Part shown: positions 1 through 8,716 of the stretch, piece by piece | How positions within the stretch are numbered: the stretch's first letter is position 1 | How the letters are laid out: the number at the start of each line of letters is the position of its first letter | Source: Hylemonella sp. UBA2468 | Lineage (GTDB): Bacteria; Pseudomonadota; Gammaproteobacteria; Burkholderiales; Burkholderiaceae_C | Length of the DNA: 12,457 nucleotides | Assembly: GCA_002342165.1 (NCBI GenBank) | Contig: DDPM01000067.1 | Span: 1-12,457, forward strand | Reading direction: 5' to 3' | The notes under the pieces: generated by a model | Database searches by the model: none | What the model was told of the DNA's origin: nothing | Seen by the model: the letters and a program-made list of their open reading frames with translations, nothing else | Translations under genes and position numbers: made by a program

Positions 1-50
1 CCCGCTGTGGATTCCAGCTTGATTTTTTCGCGTCCGCCTTTGGATGCCAT
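1..50 (-). CDS. rpmG: 50S ribosomal protein L33 (partial, N-terminal 16 residues)
   Basis: The minus strand from position 50 reads MASKGGREKIKLESTAG, the typical start of L33, a small basic protein of the large ribosomal subunit. The window edge cuts the gene after about 16 of the family's usual 50-56 residues. It lies 26 nt downstream of rpmB. A good Shine-Dalgarno (AAGGA, about 7 nt before the ATG) sits in that gap, so the pair is very likely co-transcribed as rpmB-rpmG, the usual bacterial order. Identification is from the N-terminal sequence and its neighbour only. Confidence 0.9.
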   Translation of the reverse strand, partial: MASKGGREKIKLESTA

Positions 51-76
51 GATCTTTTCCTTTTAAATGGTGTGAA

Positions 77-310
77 TCAAGCTTGGCCGCGGGCGCGCAA
101 GTCTGCGAGCACAGCGTCAATGCCGTTTTTGTCGATCAGGCGCAAAGCTGCGCTAGAGACGCGAAGACGAACCCAACGGTTCTCGGTCTCGACCCAGAAA
201 CGGCGGTATTGCAGATTCGGTAAGAACCGGCGCTTGGTTTTATTGTTGGCGTGGGAAACATTGTTCCCCGTCATCGGGCCTTTGCCCGTTACTTCACATA
301 CGCGTGCCAT
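77..310 (-). CDS. rpmB: 50S ribosomal protein L28
   Basis: This encodes a complete 77-residue L28, a component of the large ribosomal subunit, at the family's usual length. The N-terminus [20 protein letters not shown] and the segment [15 protein letters not shown] are hallmark L28 sequences, followed by the conserved [17 protein letters not shown] region. The ATG at 308-310 is preceded by GGAG with a 7 nt spacer, which supports this start. The gene is first in an rpmB-rpmG operon. An apparent promoter with a perfect TATAAT lies about 180 bp upstream, just after the trxB stop codon, leaving a long leader with possible secondary structure and a possible leader ORF. Identity is very secure; the leader's regulatory role is inferred. 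Confidence 0.97.
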   Translation of the reverse strand: MARVCEVTGKGPMTGNNVSHANNKTKRRFLPNLQYRRFWVETENRWVRLRVSSAALRLIDKNGIDAVLADLRARGQA

Positions 311-317
311 GTGGACA

Positions 318-321
318 CTCC
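318..321 (-). promoter_or_regulatory. Ribosome binding site of rpmB
   Basis: GGAG on the minus strand lies 7 nt before the rpmB ATG. It starts 8 nt after the stop codon of the possible leader ORF, so ribosomes finishing that ORF would terminate on top of this site. Confidence 0.6.
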
Positions 322-329
322 ATGATTTT

Positions 330-434
330 CTAAACGGAACTGACTGACATCAATCCCTCACCTCGCCAGGTAGGGTGGCGGTAACCCGAAATTGCTGCTT
401 GAACTAACCCGAAGCACTGGGCCCTTACGCGCAT
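330..434 (-). CDS. Possible 34-codon leader ORF upstream of rpmB
   Basis: On the minus strand an ATG at 432-434 opens a 34-codon frame ending in TAG at 330-332, 19 nt before the rpmB ATG. It begins [10 protein letters not shown] and ends GLMSVSSV. A Shine-Dalgarno-like AAGGG (443-447) precedes the ATG with an 8 nt spacer. I recognise no protein family in it. The frame lies entirely in the rpmB leader. A small perfect hairpin (GCATC-CTA-GATGC, 431-443) would place the start codon inside a stem. An open frame of this length in GC-rich DNA is not statistically surprising, so the coding call is tentative; the ribosome-binding site and the position just ahead of the rpmB site are what make it worth listing. 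Confidence 0.22.
   Translation of the reverse strand: MRVRAQCFGLVQAAISGYRHPTWRGEGLMSVSSV
355..375 (-). promoter_or_regulatory. Stem-loop in the rpmB leader
   Basis: The minus strand reads CCCTACCT, loop GGCG, AGGTGAGGG. This gives an 8 bp stem with one bulged G, about 45 nt upstream of the rpmB start. No T-run follows, so it is not a standard intrinsic terminator. It could shape the leader mRNA or be an autoregulatory target of a ribosomal protein; neither can be shown from sequence alone. Confidence 0.4.
382..413. repeat. 9 bp direct repeat TAACCCGAA in the rpmB leader
   Basis: TAACCCGAA occurs at 382-390 and again at 405-413, with 14 bp between the copies, a period of 23 bp. On the mRNA strand this is TTCGGGTTA twice. 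It could be a paired protein-binding site or chance; no other copy was noticed nearby. Confidence 0.4.
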
Positions 435-490
435 CTAGGATGCCCTTGAAACCCCAAAGCGGGAATTAGTCCGTACCAGCAAAGCCTTTA

Positions 491-496
491 ATTATA
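491..496 (-). promoter_or_regulatory. -10 element of a probable rpmBG promoter
   Basis: The minus strand carries a perfect TATAAT here, 9 nt after the trxB stop codon. Transcription would start near position 485 and give a leader of about 175 nt before rpmB. At 17-18 bp spacing the -35 region would lie in the last codons of trxB, but no good TTGACA match is seen there. The -10 match and placement between two operons support it; the weak -35 lowers confidence. No trxB terminator is visible before it, so trxB read-through into rpmBG is also possible. Confidence 0.5.
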
Positions 497-505
497 GCCA
501 AAAAC

Positions 506-1543
<1,038 letters not shown>

Positions 1544-1560
1544 TTAAGCTTGCATACAAG

Positions 1561-3924
1561 ATGGCTTTTTCAATCCATACGCTTACCTCTGCGGCCCGTG
1601 GCGCGGGTGCAAATTCGTCAACCCGAAAATCCATTGGAAACACGGCGACAGATCCGCCCAAGTCGGTTTTGGCTCGATATGCCCAGGAACTGTTTTTACT
1701 GGCCGGTTTCGTGGCGTTGGTATTCTGGATCTTGTCTCTAGCCACTTATGCCTTGCAGGATGCCGCATGGTCCACCTCGGGTGAAGGTGGCCGAACGCTC
1801 AATAAAGGCGGCGTGCTGGGCGCTTGGCTGGCTGATTTAAGTTACTACCTATTGGGTTTTTCGGTCTGGTGGGTTTTGGCTGCAGGCTTGAGGGCTTGGT
1901 TGGCTGCATTGGCCGCTTGGCTCAGAGGTGGGGGGGACGAAGCCTATGCGCCACCCAAGGCGATCAGCAGCAGTTGGGTCAAGTTTGTAGGTTTGTGCTT
2001 GTTGCTTGCGGCCAGCGCCTGCTTGGAATGGGTGCGTTTTTTTAGCTGGGAGTCCCATTTGCCCGGCCATGGCGGGGGCGTGTTGGGTTACTTTTTGGGG
2101 CCTTGGAGCGTGATGGGCCTGGGCTACACCGGGTCTGCGCTGGTGTGTATTGGCTTGGTGTTGATCAGCACCGCTTTGGTGTTTGGTTTTTCTTGGGCCC
2201 AAGTGGCCGAACACATGGGGGCCGCCATGGAAGGGTGGTGGGATCGACTGCGCGCCAAGCGCGAAATGGCAGAAGACCTGGCGCTCGGCCAACGTGCAGC
2301 GCGCGAACGCGAAGAAGTGGTGGTCGAGCGGGTAGAGGTGTTGGACCTCCCGCCCATACTTTTAGAACCTGCCCCCTTGGCTGTGCCCCAAAGCGAGCGC
2401 GTGGTCAAAGAGCGGCAAAAACCGCTGTTTGCAGATATGCCCGACACCAAATTGCCGCAAGTCGATTTGCTGGACGGAGCCCTGACCCGGCAAGAAGGCG
2501 TTTTGCCCGAAACCTTGGAAATGACCAGCCGCATGATTGAAAGGCGTTTAGGCGACTTTGGAGTGGAAGTTCGAGTGGTGATGGCGCAGCCCGGACCGGT
2601 GGTGACACGCTACGAAATTGAACCCGCCACCGGCGTGAAGGGCTCGCAAATTGTGGGTTTGGCCAAAGACTTGGCGCGCTCTTTAAGTTTGATATCCATA
2701 AGGGTGGTGGAAACCATTCCTGGCAAAACCACCATGGCCCTGGAATTGCCCAATGCCAAGCGGCAAACCATCAAGTTGTCCGAAATTTTGGGCTCCAACA
2801 TCTACAACGAAGCCAAGTCCATGCTCACTATGGGCTTGGGCAAAGACATTGTGGGCAACCCTGTGGTGGCGGACCTGGCCAAAATGCCCCATGTGCTGGT
2901 GGCGGGCACCACGGGTTCAGGCAAATCGGTAGGCATCAACGCCATGATTTTGAGCCTGCTGTACAAGGCAGAGGCCAGCGATGTGCGCTTGCTGATGATT
3001 GACCCCAAAATGCTCGAAATGTCGGTCTACGAAGGCATTCCGCATTTGCTGGCACCAGTGGTCACCGACATGAAGCAAGCCGCGCACGGTCTGAATTGGT
3101 GCGTGGCTGAAATGGAGCGCCGTTACAAGCTCATGAGCAAGCTGGGCGTGCGCAACTTGAGCGGCTACAACCACAAAATAGACGAAGCCAAGGCCCGCGG
3201 CGAGTTTTTGTACAACCCGTTCAGCCTAACGCCCGACAGCCCCGAGCCCTTGCAACGCCTGCCTCACATTGTGGTGGTGATCGACGAATTGGCCGACCTG
3301 ATGATGGTGGTGGGCAAAAAAATTGAAGAGCTCATTGCCCGTCTCGCGCAAAAAGCCCGTGCGGCGGGCATTCACCTCATTTTGGCCACCCAGCGCCCCA
3401 GTGTGGACGTGATCACCGGGCTTATCAAAGCCAACATTCCCACCCGCATTGCGTTTCAAGTCAGCAGCAAAATCGACAGTCGCACCATCCTTGACCAAAT
3501 GGGTGCAGAAGCCTTGCTCGGCATGGGCGACATGCTCTACATGGCGAGCGGCACCGGCTTGCCGGTTCGTGTACACGGCGCTTTTGTGAGCGACGACGAG
3601 GTGCACCGCGTGGTGAGCTACCTTAAAACCCAAGGTGAACCGGACTACATCGATGGCGTGTTGGAAGGCGGCACCGTAGAAGGTGAGAACGGCTATGGCG
3701 AAGCCTTGGGCGGTGGCGACTCTGAAAAAGACCCCATGTACGACCAAGCGGTGGAAGTGGTGCTTAAAAACCGCAAGGCCAGCATTTCGCTGGTGCAGCG
3801 CCACCTCAAAATTGGCTACAACCGCGCCGCCCGTTTGGTGGAAGACATGGAAAAAGCCGGTTTGGTCAGCAGCATGAGCACCAATGGCCAGCGCGATATT
3901 TTGGTGCCTCACCGGGATGAATAA
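1561..3924 (+). CDS. ftsK: DNA translocase FtsK
   Basis: FtsK is the membrane-anchored hexameric DNA pump at the division septum that clears and aligns chromosome termini for dimer resolution. The product has 787 residues. It shows an N-terminal domain with about four hydrophobic segments (roughly residues 43-66, 90-120, 138-157 and 170-218). A short charged linker follows to about residue 300. The motor has Walker A GTTGSGKS at 449-456 and Walker B HIVVVIDE at 569-576, followed by the conserved ATQRPS segment. The C-terminal winged-helix gamma domain occupies about the last 65 residues ([17 protein letters not shown]... [10 protein letters not shown]). The linker is far shorter than in E. 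coli FtsK (1329 residues), but this size is common in betaproteobacteria. The ATG at 1561 has only a weak Shine-Dalgarno. The gene heads an ftsK-lolA-rarA block. Confidence 0.97.
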   Translation: MAFSIHTLTSAARGAGANSSTRKSIGNTATDPPKSVLARYAQELFLLAGFVALVFWILSLATYALQDAAWSTSGEGGRTLNKGGVLGAWLADLSYYLLGFSVWWVLAAGLRAWLAALAAWLRGGGDEAYAPPKAISSSWVKFVGLCLLLAASACLEWVRFFSWESHLPGHGGGVLGYFLGPWSVMGLGYTGSALVCIGLVLISTALVFGFSWAQVAEHMGAAMEGWWDRLRAKREMAEDLALGQRAAREREEVVVERVEVLDLPPILLEPAPLAVPQSERVVKERQKPLFADMPDTKLPQVDLLDGALTRQEGVLPETLEMTSRMIERRLGDFGVEVRVVMAQPGPVVTRYEIEPATGVKGSQIVGLAKDLARSLSLISIRVVETIPGKTTMALELPNAKRQTIKLSEILGSNIYNEAKSMLTMGLGKDIVGNPVVADLAKMPHVLVAGTTGSGKSVGINAMILSLLYKAEASDVRLLMIDPKMLEMSVYEGIPHLLAPVVTDMKQAAHGLNWCVAEMERRYKLMSKLGVRNLSGYNHKIDEAKARGEFLYNPFSLTPDSPEPLQRLPHIVVVIDELADLMMVVGKKIEELIARLAQKARAAGIHLILATQRPSVDVITGLIKANIPTRIAFQVSSKIDSRTILDQMGAEALLGMGDMLYMASGTGLPVRVHGAFVSDDEVHRVVSYLKTQGEPDYIDGVLEGGTVEGENGYGEALGGGDSEKDPMYDQAVEVVLKNRKASISLVQRHLKIGYNRAARLVEDMEKAGLVSSMSTNGQRDILVPHRDE

Positions 3925-3943
3925 GCTCGGCACGCAAGCAAGG

Positions 3944-4612
3944 ATGAATCTTTTCACCCGCCAATGGATAGCCGTCCTTGGGCTGATGGTCAGCTTTTTT
4001 GGGGCCTTGCCGTCTTTGGCCAACGGGCTCGAAGCCTTGGAGCAATTTTTAAAAACCAGCCGCAGCGGCAGGGCCGAATTCACCCAGGTGGTCACCACCC
4101 CTGGCAAGGCCGATCAGCCTGCCCGCAGCAAAACCTCCACTGGCAGCTTTGCGTTTGTGCGCCCCCAGCTGTTCCGGTTTGACTACCAAAAACCTTATGT
4201 GCAGCACATCGTGGCCGATGGCCAAACGCTCTGGCTTTACGACCCCGACTTGGCGCAAGTCACCGCCAGACCCCAGGCCCAAGCATTGGGCAGCACCCCC
4301 GCCGCATGGTTGACCTCTGGCCAAGACCTGAGCGCCATGCAAAAAGACTTTCAGTTTCAGGCCCAGCCCGAGGCCCAAGGCTTGCAGTGGGTGTTGGCAT
4401 TGGCTAAGGCCCGCGATGCCGCCTTGCAGTCGGTGCGCATCGGCCTGCGCCATGAGACACAGGGCGTGGTGCTGGCGGTGCTGGATATTTCTGATGCGTT
4501 TGGACAGCGCTCTGTGCTGAGCTTTGAGCGTTTTGAGGCCAACCCCCCTGGATTGGGGGCGGGGCAGTTCAAGTTTGTGCCGCCCAAAGGCGTGGATATC
4601 GTCCGCCCTTAA
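3944..4612 (+). CDS. lolA: Outer-membrane lipoprotein carrier protein LolA
   Basis: LolA is the periplasmic chaperone that takes lipoproteins from the LolCDE transporter and hands them to LolB at the outer membrane. The 222-residue product begins with a clear signal peptide (MNLFTRQW, then a hydrophobic stretch) with probable cleavage after PSLA, residue 26. The mature part carries LolA features: RAEFTQVV near its start and the block GSFAFVRPQLFRFDYQKPY. Two starts are possible. The ATG at 3944 gives a standard short signal-peptide n-region and is preferred. The ATG at 3917 overlaps the ftsK stop by 8 nt and adds 9 residues (MNKLGTQAR), which would favour translational coupling. Neither has a well-spaced Shine-Dalgarno. 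The stop overlaps the rarA start by one base (TAATG). Confidence 0.93.
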   Translation: MNLFTRQWIAVLGLMVSFFGALPSLANGLEALEQFLKTSRSGRAEFTQVVTTPGKADQPARSKTSTGSFAFVRPQLFRFDYQKPYVQHIVADGQTLWLYDPDLAQVTARPQAQALGSTPAAWLTSGQDLSAMQKDFQFQAQPEAQGLQWVLALAKARDAALQSVRIGLRHETQGVVLAVLDISDAFGQRSVLSFERFEANPPGLGAGQFKFVPPKGVDIVRP

Positions 4613-5913
4613 TGGCATTAATGCCCCTAACGGCCATGGCGACCCCGCACCTCCCTCTGGCCGAGCGCCTTCGCCCAAGCACCTTGGACGACGTTATTGG
4701 CCAACAGCAGGTGCTGGGCCCGGGCAAGGCGCTGCGTGTGGCGTTTGAATCCGGACAGCCGCACAGTTGTATTTTGTGGGGCCCACCCGGCGTGGGCAAA
4801 ACCACCATTGCCCGCTTGATGGCGCAAGCTTTTGACGCCCAGTTTTTAACCATCAGTGCCGTGCTGGGCGGGGTGAAAGACATACGTGAGGCGGTGGAGC
4901 AAGCCACATCTGCTCTGCCCAAGCGCACCTTGGTGTTTGTGGACGAGGTGCACCGATTCAACAAAAGCCAACAAGACGCCTTTTTGCCCCATGTGGAGTC
5001 TGGCCTGTTCACCTTTATTGGCGCCACCACCGAAAACCCCTCGTTTGAGGTCAATTCAGCCCTGCTCTCCAGAGCCGCGGTGTATGTGTTGCAGCCTTTA
5101 ACCGAGGCCGATTTGGGGCACATCATCCTCAAGGCCCAAGGTATGGGTGCGGTGCCTCAGCTTACCGCAGCTGCCTTGGATCGCTTGGTGGCCTATGCCG
5201 ATGGCGATGCGCGCCGTTTGCTCAACACCCTAGAAACCTTGGCGGTGGCCGCCGCCCAGCAAGCGCGCACTGAGGTTGATGACGACTGGTTGCTGCAAGT
5301 TCTGGGCGAGCGCATGCGCCGCTACGACAAAGGCGGCGAGCAGTTCTACGACACCATCAGCGCATTGCACAAGTCCGTGCGCGGCTCGGACCCCGATGCG
5401 GCGTTGTACTGGTTTGTGCGCATGCTCGATGGTGGCGCTGACCCCCGCTACCTGGCACGGCGCTTGGTGCGAATGGCATGGGAAGACATAGGCCTGGCCG
5501 ACCCGCGCGCTATGCAACTGGCCAACGAGGCTGCGCAGACTTACGAGCGCCTGGGCAGCCCCGAGGGTGAGTTGGCCTTGGCGCAAGCCATCATCTATTT
5601 GGCCGTGGCGCCCAAGAGCAATGCCGGTTACAAGGCCTACAAAGCGGCGCGGGCTTGGGTCAAACAAGACGGCACCCGCCCAGTCCCCATGCATTTGCGC
5701 AATGCGCCAACGAAGTTGATGAAAGACCTTGACTACGGCAAAGGCTATCGGTACGCCCACGATGAAGAAGGGGGCTTTGCTGCCGGTGAGCATTATCTGC
5801 CTGATGGCATGGCCGACCCTGACTTTTACAAACCCGTACAAAGAGGGCTTGAAATCAAAATTGCAGAAAAATTATCAGAATTGAAACGCCTCAATCGTGT
5901 GGAAAAGGGTTAA
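4612..5913 (+). CDS. rarA: Replication-associated recombination protein A (RarA/MgsA), AAA+ ATPase
   Basis: RarA is a cytoplasmic AAA+ ATPase related to clamp-loader subunits and to eukaryotic WRNIP1; it acts at stalled replication forks. The product has 433 residues (E. coli RarA has 447). The N-terminal LAERLRPSTLDDVIGQ is a family hallmark. Walker A GPPGVGKTT is at 57-65, Walker B LVFVDEVHRF at 107-116 and the sensor-1 segment GATTEN at 137-142. An SRA arginine-finger region follows, and the C-terminal domain contains SVRGSDPDAALYWFVRML. The chosen ATG overlaps the lolA stop (TAATG), implying coupled translation. In-frame ATGs at 4621 and 4636 are alternatives that would shorten the protein slightly. 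The liv cluster begins only 4 nt after its stop. Confidence 0.95.
   Translation: MALMPLTAMATPHLPLAERLRPSTLDDVIGQQQVLGPGKALRVAFESGQPHSCILWGPPGVGKTTIARLMAQAFDAQFLTISAVLGGVKDIREAVEQATSALPKRTLVFVDEVHRFNKSQQDAFLPHVESGLFTFIGATTENPSFEVNSALLSRAAVYVLQPLTEADLGHIILKAQGMGAVPQLTAAALDRLVAYADGDARRLLNTLETLAVAAAQQARTEVDDDWLLQVLGERMRRYDKGGEQFYDTISALHKSVRGSDPDAALYWFVRMLDGGADPRYLARRLVRMAWEDIGLADPRAMQLANEAAQTYERLGSPEGELALAQAIIYLAVAPKSNAGYKAYKAARAWVKQDGTRPVPMHLRNAPTKLMKDLDYGKGYRYAHDEEGGFAAGEHYLPDGMADPDFYKPVQRGLEIKIAEKLSELKRLNRVEKG
5904..5909 (+). promoter_or_regulatory. Ribosome binding site of livH, inside the end of rarA
   Basis: AAAGGG lies 8 nt before the GTG at 5918 and overlaps the last rarA codons. It decides the livH start: the in-frame GTG at 5897 has no such site. 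Confidence 0.6.
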
Positions 5914-5917
5914 ACCC

Positions 5918-6847
5918 GTGGACATCTTGCTTCAGCAGATCATCAACGGGCTGGTCCTAGGCAGCATGTACGCCTTGGTGGCTTTGGGCTACACCATGGT
6001 GTACGGCATCATCAACCTGATCAATTTTGCGCATGGCGAGGTGCTCATGGTCGGTGCTTTGACCAGCTGGACCGCGATCGGCTGGATGAAAGACGCCATG
6101 CCCGGCGCACCAGGATGGGTCATTTTGCTTTTGGCCACCCTGATTGCGTGCGTGGTGGCTGCGACGCTGAACTTCACGATCGAGAAAATCGCCTACCGCC
6201 CTTTGCGAAACAGTCCCAAGCTGGCCCCCCTGATCACGGCCATTGGCATGAGCATCTTGTTGCAGACCTTGGCCATGATCATCTGGAAACCCAACTACAA
6301 GGCCTACCCCACACTGCTGCCCAGCACACCCATCAGCCTGGGCGAGGCAGTCATCACCCCCACTCAGATCATGATCCTGGTCGTCACCGCCGTTTCGCTG
6401 GCGGTGCTCATGTGGTTGGTCAATGCCACCCGACTGGGCCGTGCCATGCGTGCTACAGCCGAGAATCCCCGCGTGGCGGCGCTCATGGGCGTCAAGCCTG
6501 ACATGGTCATTTCGGCCACCTTCATCATCGGCGCCATTCTGGCGGCGATTGCAGGCGTGATGTACGCCTCCAATTACGGCACCGCACAACATGCCATGGG
6601 CTTCATTCCTGGCCTCAAGGCCTTCACGGCCGCCGTGTTTGGCGGCATCGGCAACCTGTCGGGTGCGGTGGTTGGCGGCCTCCTGTTGGGTCTGATCGAG
6701 TCGATCGGCTCGGGCTACCTCGGTGACCTGACGGGCGGCGTTCTGGGCAGCCACTACGCCGACATCTTTGCATTCATCGTGCTCATCATCGTGCTGACCC
6801 TGCGCCCCTCAGGCCTGATGGGTGAGCGTGTGGCTGACCGCGCTTGA
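5918..6847 (+). CDS. livH: Branched-chain amino acid ABC transporter permease LivH
   Basis: LivH is one of two inner-membrane permease subunits of a LIV-type importer. From the GTG at 5918 the product has 309 residues, matching the roughly 308 of E. coli LivH. It is strongly hydrophobic with about eight membrane segments. It carries the family signature near the N-terminus (MYALVALGYTMVYGIINLIN then FAHGEVLMVGA) and the cytoplasmic coupling loop LGRAMRATAENPRVAALMGV that contacts the ATPases. The GTG start is supported by AAAGGG 8 nt upstream. An upstream in-frame GTG at 5897 would add MWKRVKP and overlap rarA. The rarA stop is 4 nt away, so at least part of its transcription probably comes from the rarA operon. 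Confidence 0.93.
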   Translation: MDILLQQIINGLVLGSMYALVALGYTMVYGIINLINFAHGEVLMVGALTSWTAIGWMKDAMPGAPGWVILLLATLIACVVAATLNFTIEKIAYRPLRNSPKLAPLITAIGMSILLQTLAMIIWKPNYKAYPTLLPSTPISLGEAVITPTQIMILVVTAVSLAVLMWLVNATRLGRAMRATAENPRVAALMGVKPDMVISATFIIGAILAAIAGVMYASNYGTAQHAMGFIPGLKAFTAAVFGGIGNLSGAVVGGLLLGLIESIGSGYLGDLTGGVLGSHYADIFAFIVLIIVLTLRPSGLMGERVADRA

Positions 6848-6851
6848 AGGG
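6847..6851 (+). promoter_or_regulatory. Ribosome binding site of livM
   Basis: AAGGG, starting on the last base of the livH stop codon, is 6 nt before the ATG at 6858. It favours that start over the ATG at 6852, which it directly abuts. Confidence 0.6.
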
Positions 6852-6857
6852 ATGGGC

Positions 6858-7922
6858 ATGAGACTCCACAAGAACATTCAATTCGTGCTGCTGGGCGCCT
6901 TGCTGCTGGTGCTGCCTTTTGCTCTGCAAGGCCTGGGCAACGCCTGGGTCCGCATTGCCGACATGGCGTTGTTGTATGTCTTACTGGCCCTGGGCCTGAA
7001 CATCGTGGTCGGTTATGCCGGTCTGCTGGACCTGGGCTATGTGGCGTTCTTTGCCATGGGTGCCTACATGTACGGCCTGCTGGCTTCTCCGCACCTGATG
7101 AATACCTTTCCTGCCATCGCAGCCATGTTTCCCAGCGGCTTGCACATGCCTTTGTGGGTCATCGTGCCCTTGAGCGCTGCGCTCGCCGGCTTGTTGGGCA
7201 TGTTGTTGGGCGCGCCCACACTCAGATTGCGCGGTGACTATCTGGCCATCGTCACGCTGGGCTTTGGCGAGATCATCCGCGTGTTCATGAACAACCTGGA
7301 CCAACCTGTCAACATCACCAATGGCCCCAAAGGCATCGACATGATCGACTCGATCACGATCTTTGGCTGGAGCCTGAGCAAAAAGTTGACCCTGGGCGGT
7401 TTGGAGATTGCCCCGGTCACCTTGTATTACTACCTGTTTCTGGGCCTGGTGCTGCTGAGCATCCTGATTTCACAACGACTGCAGTTCTCTCGAATCGGTC
7501 GTGCATGGATGGCGATTCGTGAAGACGAAATCGCTGCCAAGGCCATGGGTCTGAACACCCGCAACCTCAAGCTGCTGGCATTTGGCATGGGCGCCAGCTT
7601 TGGCGGGGTATCCGGGGCCATGTTTGCGGGCTTCCAGGGTTTTGTGTCGCCCGAATCGTTCAGCCTGATGGAGTCGGTCATGATCGTCGCCATGGTCGTG
7701 CTCGGCGGGCTGGGCCATTTGCCCGGCGTCGTTCTGGGCGCGTTGCTGCTGTCGGCCTTGCCTGAAGTGCTGCGCTACGTGGCAGGCCCCTTGCAGGCGC
7801 TCACCGATGGGCGTCTGGACGCTTCCATCCTGCGTCAGCTGCTGATCGCTTTGGCCATGATCATCGTCATGCTGTTGCGTCCACGGGGCCTGTGGCCTGC
7901 GCCCGAGCACGGTAAATCCTGA
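6858..7922 (+). CDS. livM: Branched-chain amino acid ABC transporter permease LivM
   Basis: LivM is the second inner-membrane permease of the importer. The product has 354 residues from the ATG at 6858; a start at 6852 would add two, and one at 6822 lies inside livH without a suitable ribosome site. A first hydrophobic helix follows MRLHKNIQ. The family block NIVVGYAGLLDLGYVAFFAM comes next, and the coupling loop GRAWMAIREDEIAAKAMGLN lies in the second half. The C-terminus ends with the helix before LLRPRGLWP, typical of LivM. E. coli LivM is longer (about 425 residues) because of an N-terminal extension that many homologues lack. The gap to livH is 10 nt and to livG 22 nt. Confidence 0.94.
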   Translation: MRLHKNIQFVLLGALLLVLPFALQGLGNAWVRIADMALLYVLLALGLNIVVGYAGLLDLGYVAFFAMGAYMYGLLASPHLMNTFPAIAAMFPSGLHMPLWVIVPLSAALAGLLGMLLGAPTLRLRGDYLAIVTLGFGEIIRVFMNNLDQPVNITNGPKGIDMIDSITIFGWSLSKKLTLGGLEIAPVTLYYYLFLGLVLLSILISQRLQFSRIGRAWMAIREDEIAAKAMGLNTRNLKLLAFGMGASFGGVSGAMFAGFQGFVSPESFSLMESVMIVAMVVLGGLGHLPGVVLGALLLSALPEVLRYVAGPLQALTDGRLDASILRQLLIALAMIIVMLLRPRGLWPAPEHGKS

Positions 7923-7944
7923 AGTCGCAACCAGGAAGCCGCAG

Positions 7945-8715
7945 ATGACCCATACCGTACTCCAAGTCGCAGGCGTTTCCAAACGTTTTGGCGGCCTGCA
8001 AGCACTTACCGATGTGGGCATCACCATCGAGCGTGGCCAGGTCTATGGCCTCATTGGCCCCAACGGCGCTGGCAAGACCACCTTCTTCAACGTGATCACC
8101 GGCCTGTACACCCCCGACAGCGGCACTTTCGAGCTGGCGGGCAAGCCTTACCAACCTACCGCTGTGCACGAAGTGGCCAAGGCCGGCATTGCGCGCACCT
8201 TCCAGAACATCCGCTTGTTCAACGAAATGACGGCACTCGAAAACGTCATGGTCGGCCGCCACCAGCGCACCCACTCGGGCTTGTTGGGTGCGATTTTCCG
8301 CACGCCTGGCTTCAAGGCCGAAGAGGCGGCCATTGCGGCACGCGCCCAGGAACTGCTCGATTACGTGGGCATCGGCAAATACGCTGACTACCGTGCCCGC
8401 ACCCTGTCGTATGGCGACCAGCGCCGTCTTGAAATTGCGCGTGCGTTGGCCACCGACCCGCAGCTCATTGCGCTGGATGAACCGGCTGCGGGCATGAACG
8501 CTACTGAAAAGGTACGACTGCGCGAGCTGATCGATCGCATCCGCCAGGACAACCGAACCATCTTGCTGATCGAGCACGATGTGAAGCTGGTCATGGGCCT
8601 GTGCGACCGTGTCACGGTGCTGGACTACGGCAGGCAGATCGCCGAGGGCACACCCGCTGAGGTGCAGAAGAACGACAAAGTGATTGAAGCCTATTTGGGC
8701 ACCGGGGGACATTGA
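7945..8715 (+). CDS. livG: Branched-chain amino acid ABC transporter ATP-binding protein LivG
   Basis: LivG is one of two cytoplasmic ATPases that drive the LivHM permeases. The 256-residue product has all ABC motifs: Walker A GPNGAGKT at 38-45, the Q-loop region ARTFQNIRLF, the signature LSYGDQRR at 154-161, Walker B LIALDEP at 174-180, and the switch histidine in IEHD at His211. The LSYG form of the signature and the insert NVMVGRHQRTHSGLLGAIF are typical of LivG rather than LivF. An AGGAAG ribosome site (7933-7938) is 6 nt before the ATG. Only 1 nt separates its stop from the livF start, implying coupled translation. Confidence 0.95.
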   Translation: MTHTVLQVAGVSKRFGGLQALTDVGITIERGQVYGLIGPNGAGKTTFFNVITGLYTPDSGTFELAGKPYQPTAVHEVAKAGIARTFQNIRLFNEMTALENVMVGRHQRTHSGLLGAIFRTPGFKAEEAAIAARAQELLDYVGIGKYADYRARTLSYGDQRRLEIARALATDPQLIALDEPAAGMNATEKVRLRELIDRIRQDNRTILLIEHDVKLVMGLCDRVTVLDYGRQIAEGTPAEVQKNDKVIEAYLGTGGH

Positions 8716-8716
8716 C

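Noticed and set aside
3226..4107. A 293-codon open frame on the minus strand across the ftsK-lolA boundary
   Set aside because: It is antisense to strongly conserved FtsK and LolA sequence and shows no family resemblance. Long antisense frames are expected from GC-rich codon bias.
5957..6754. A 265-codon minus-strand frame opposite livH
   Set aside because: The His/Gln/Gly-rich low-complexity sequence is what the reverse complement of a hydrophobic permease gene looks like.
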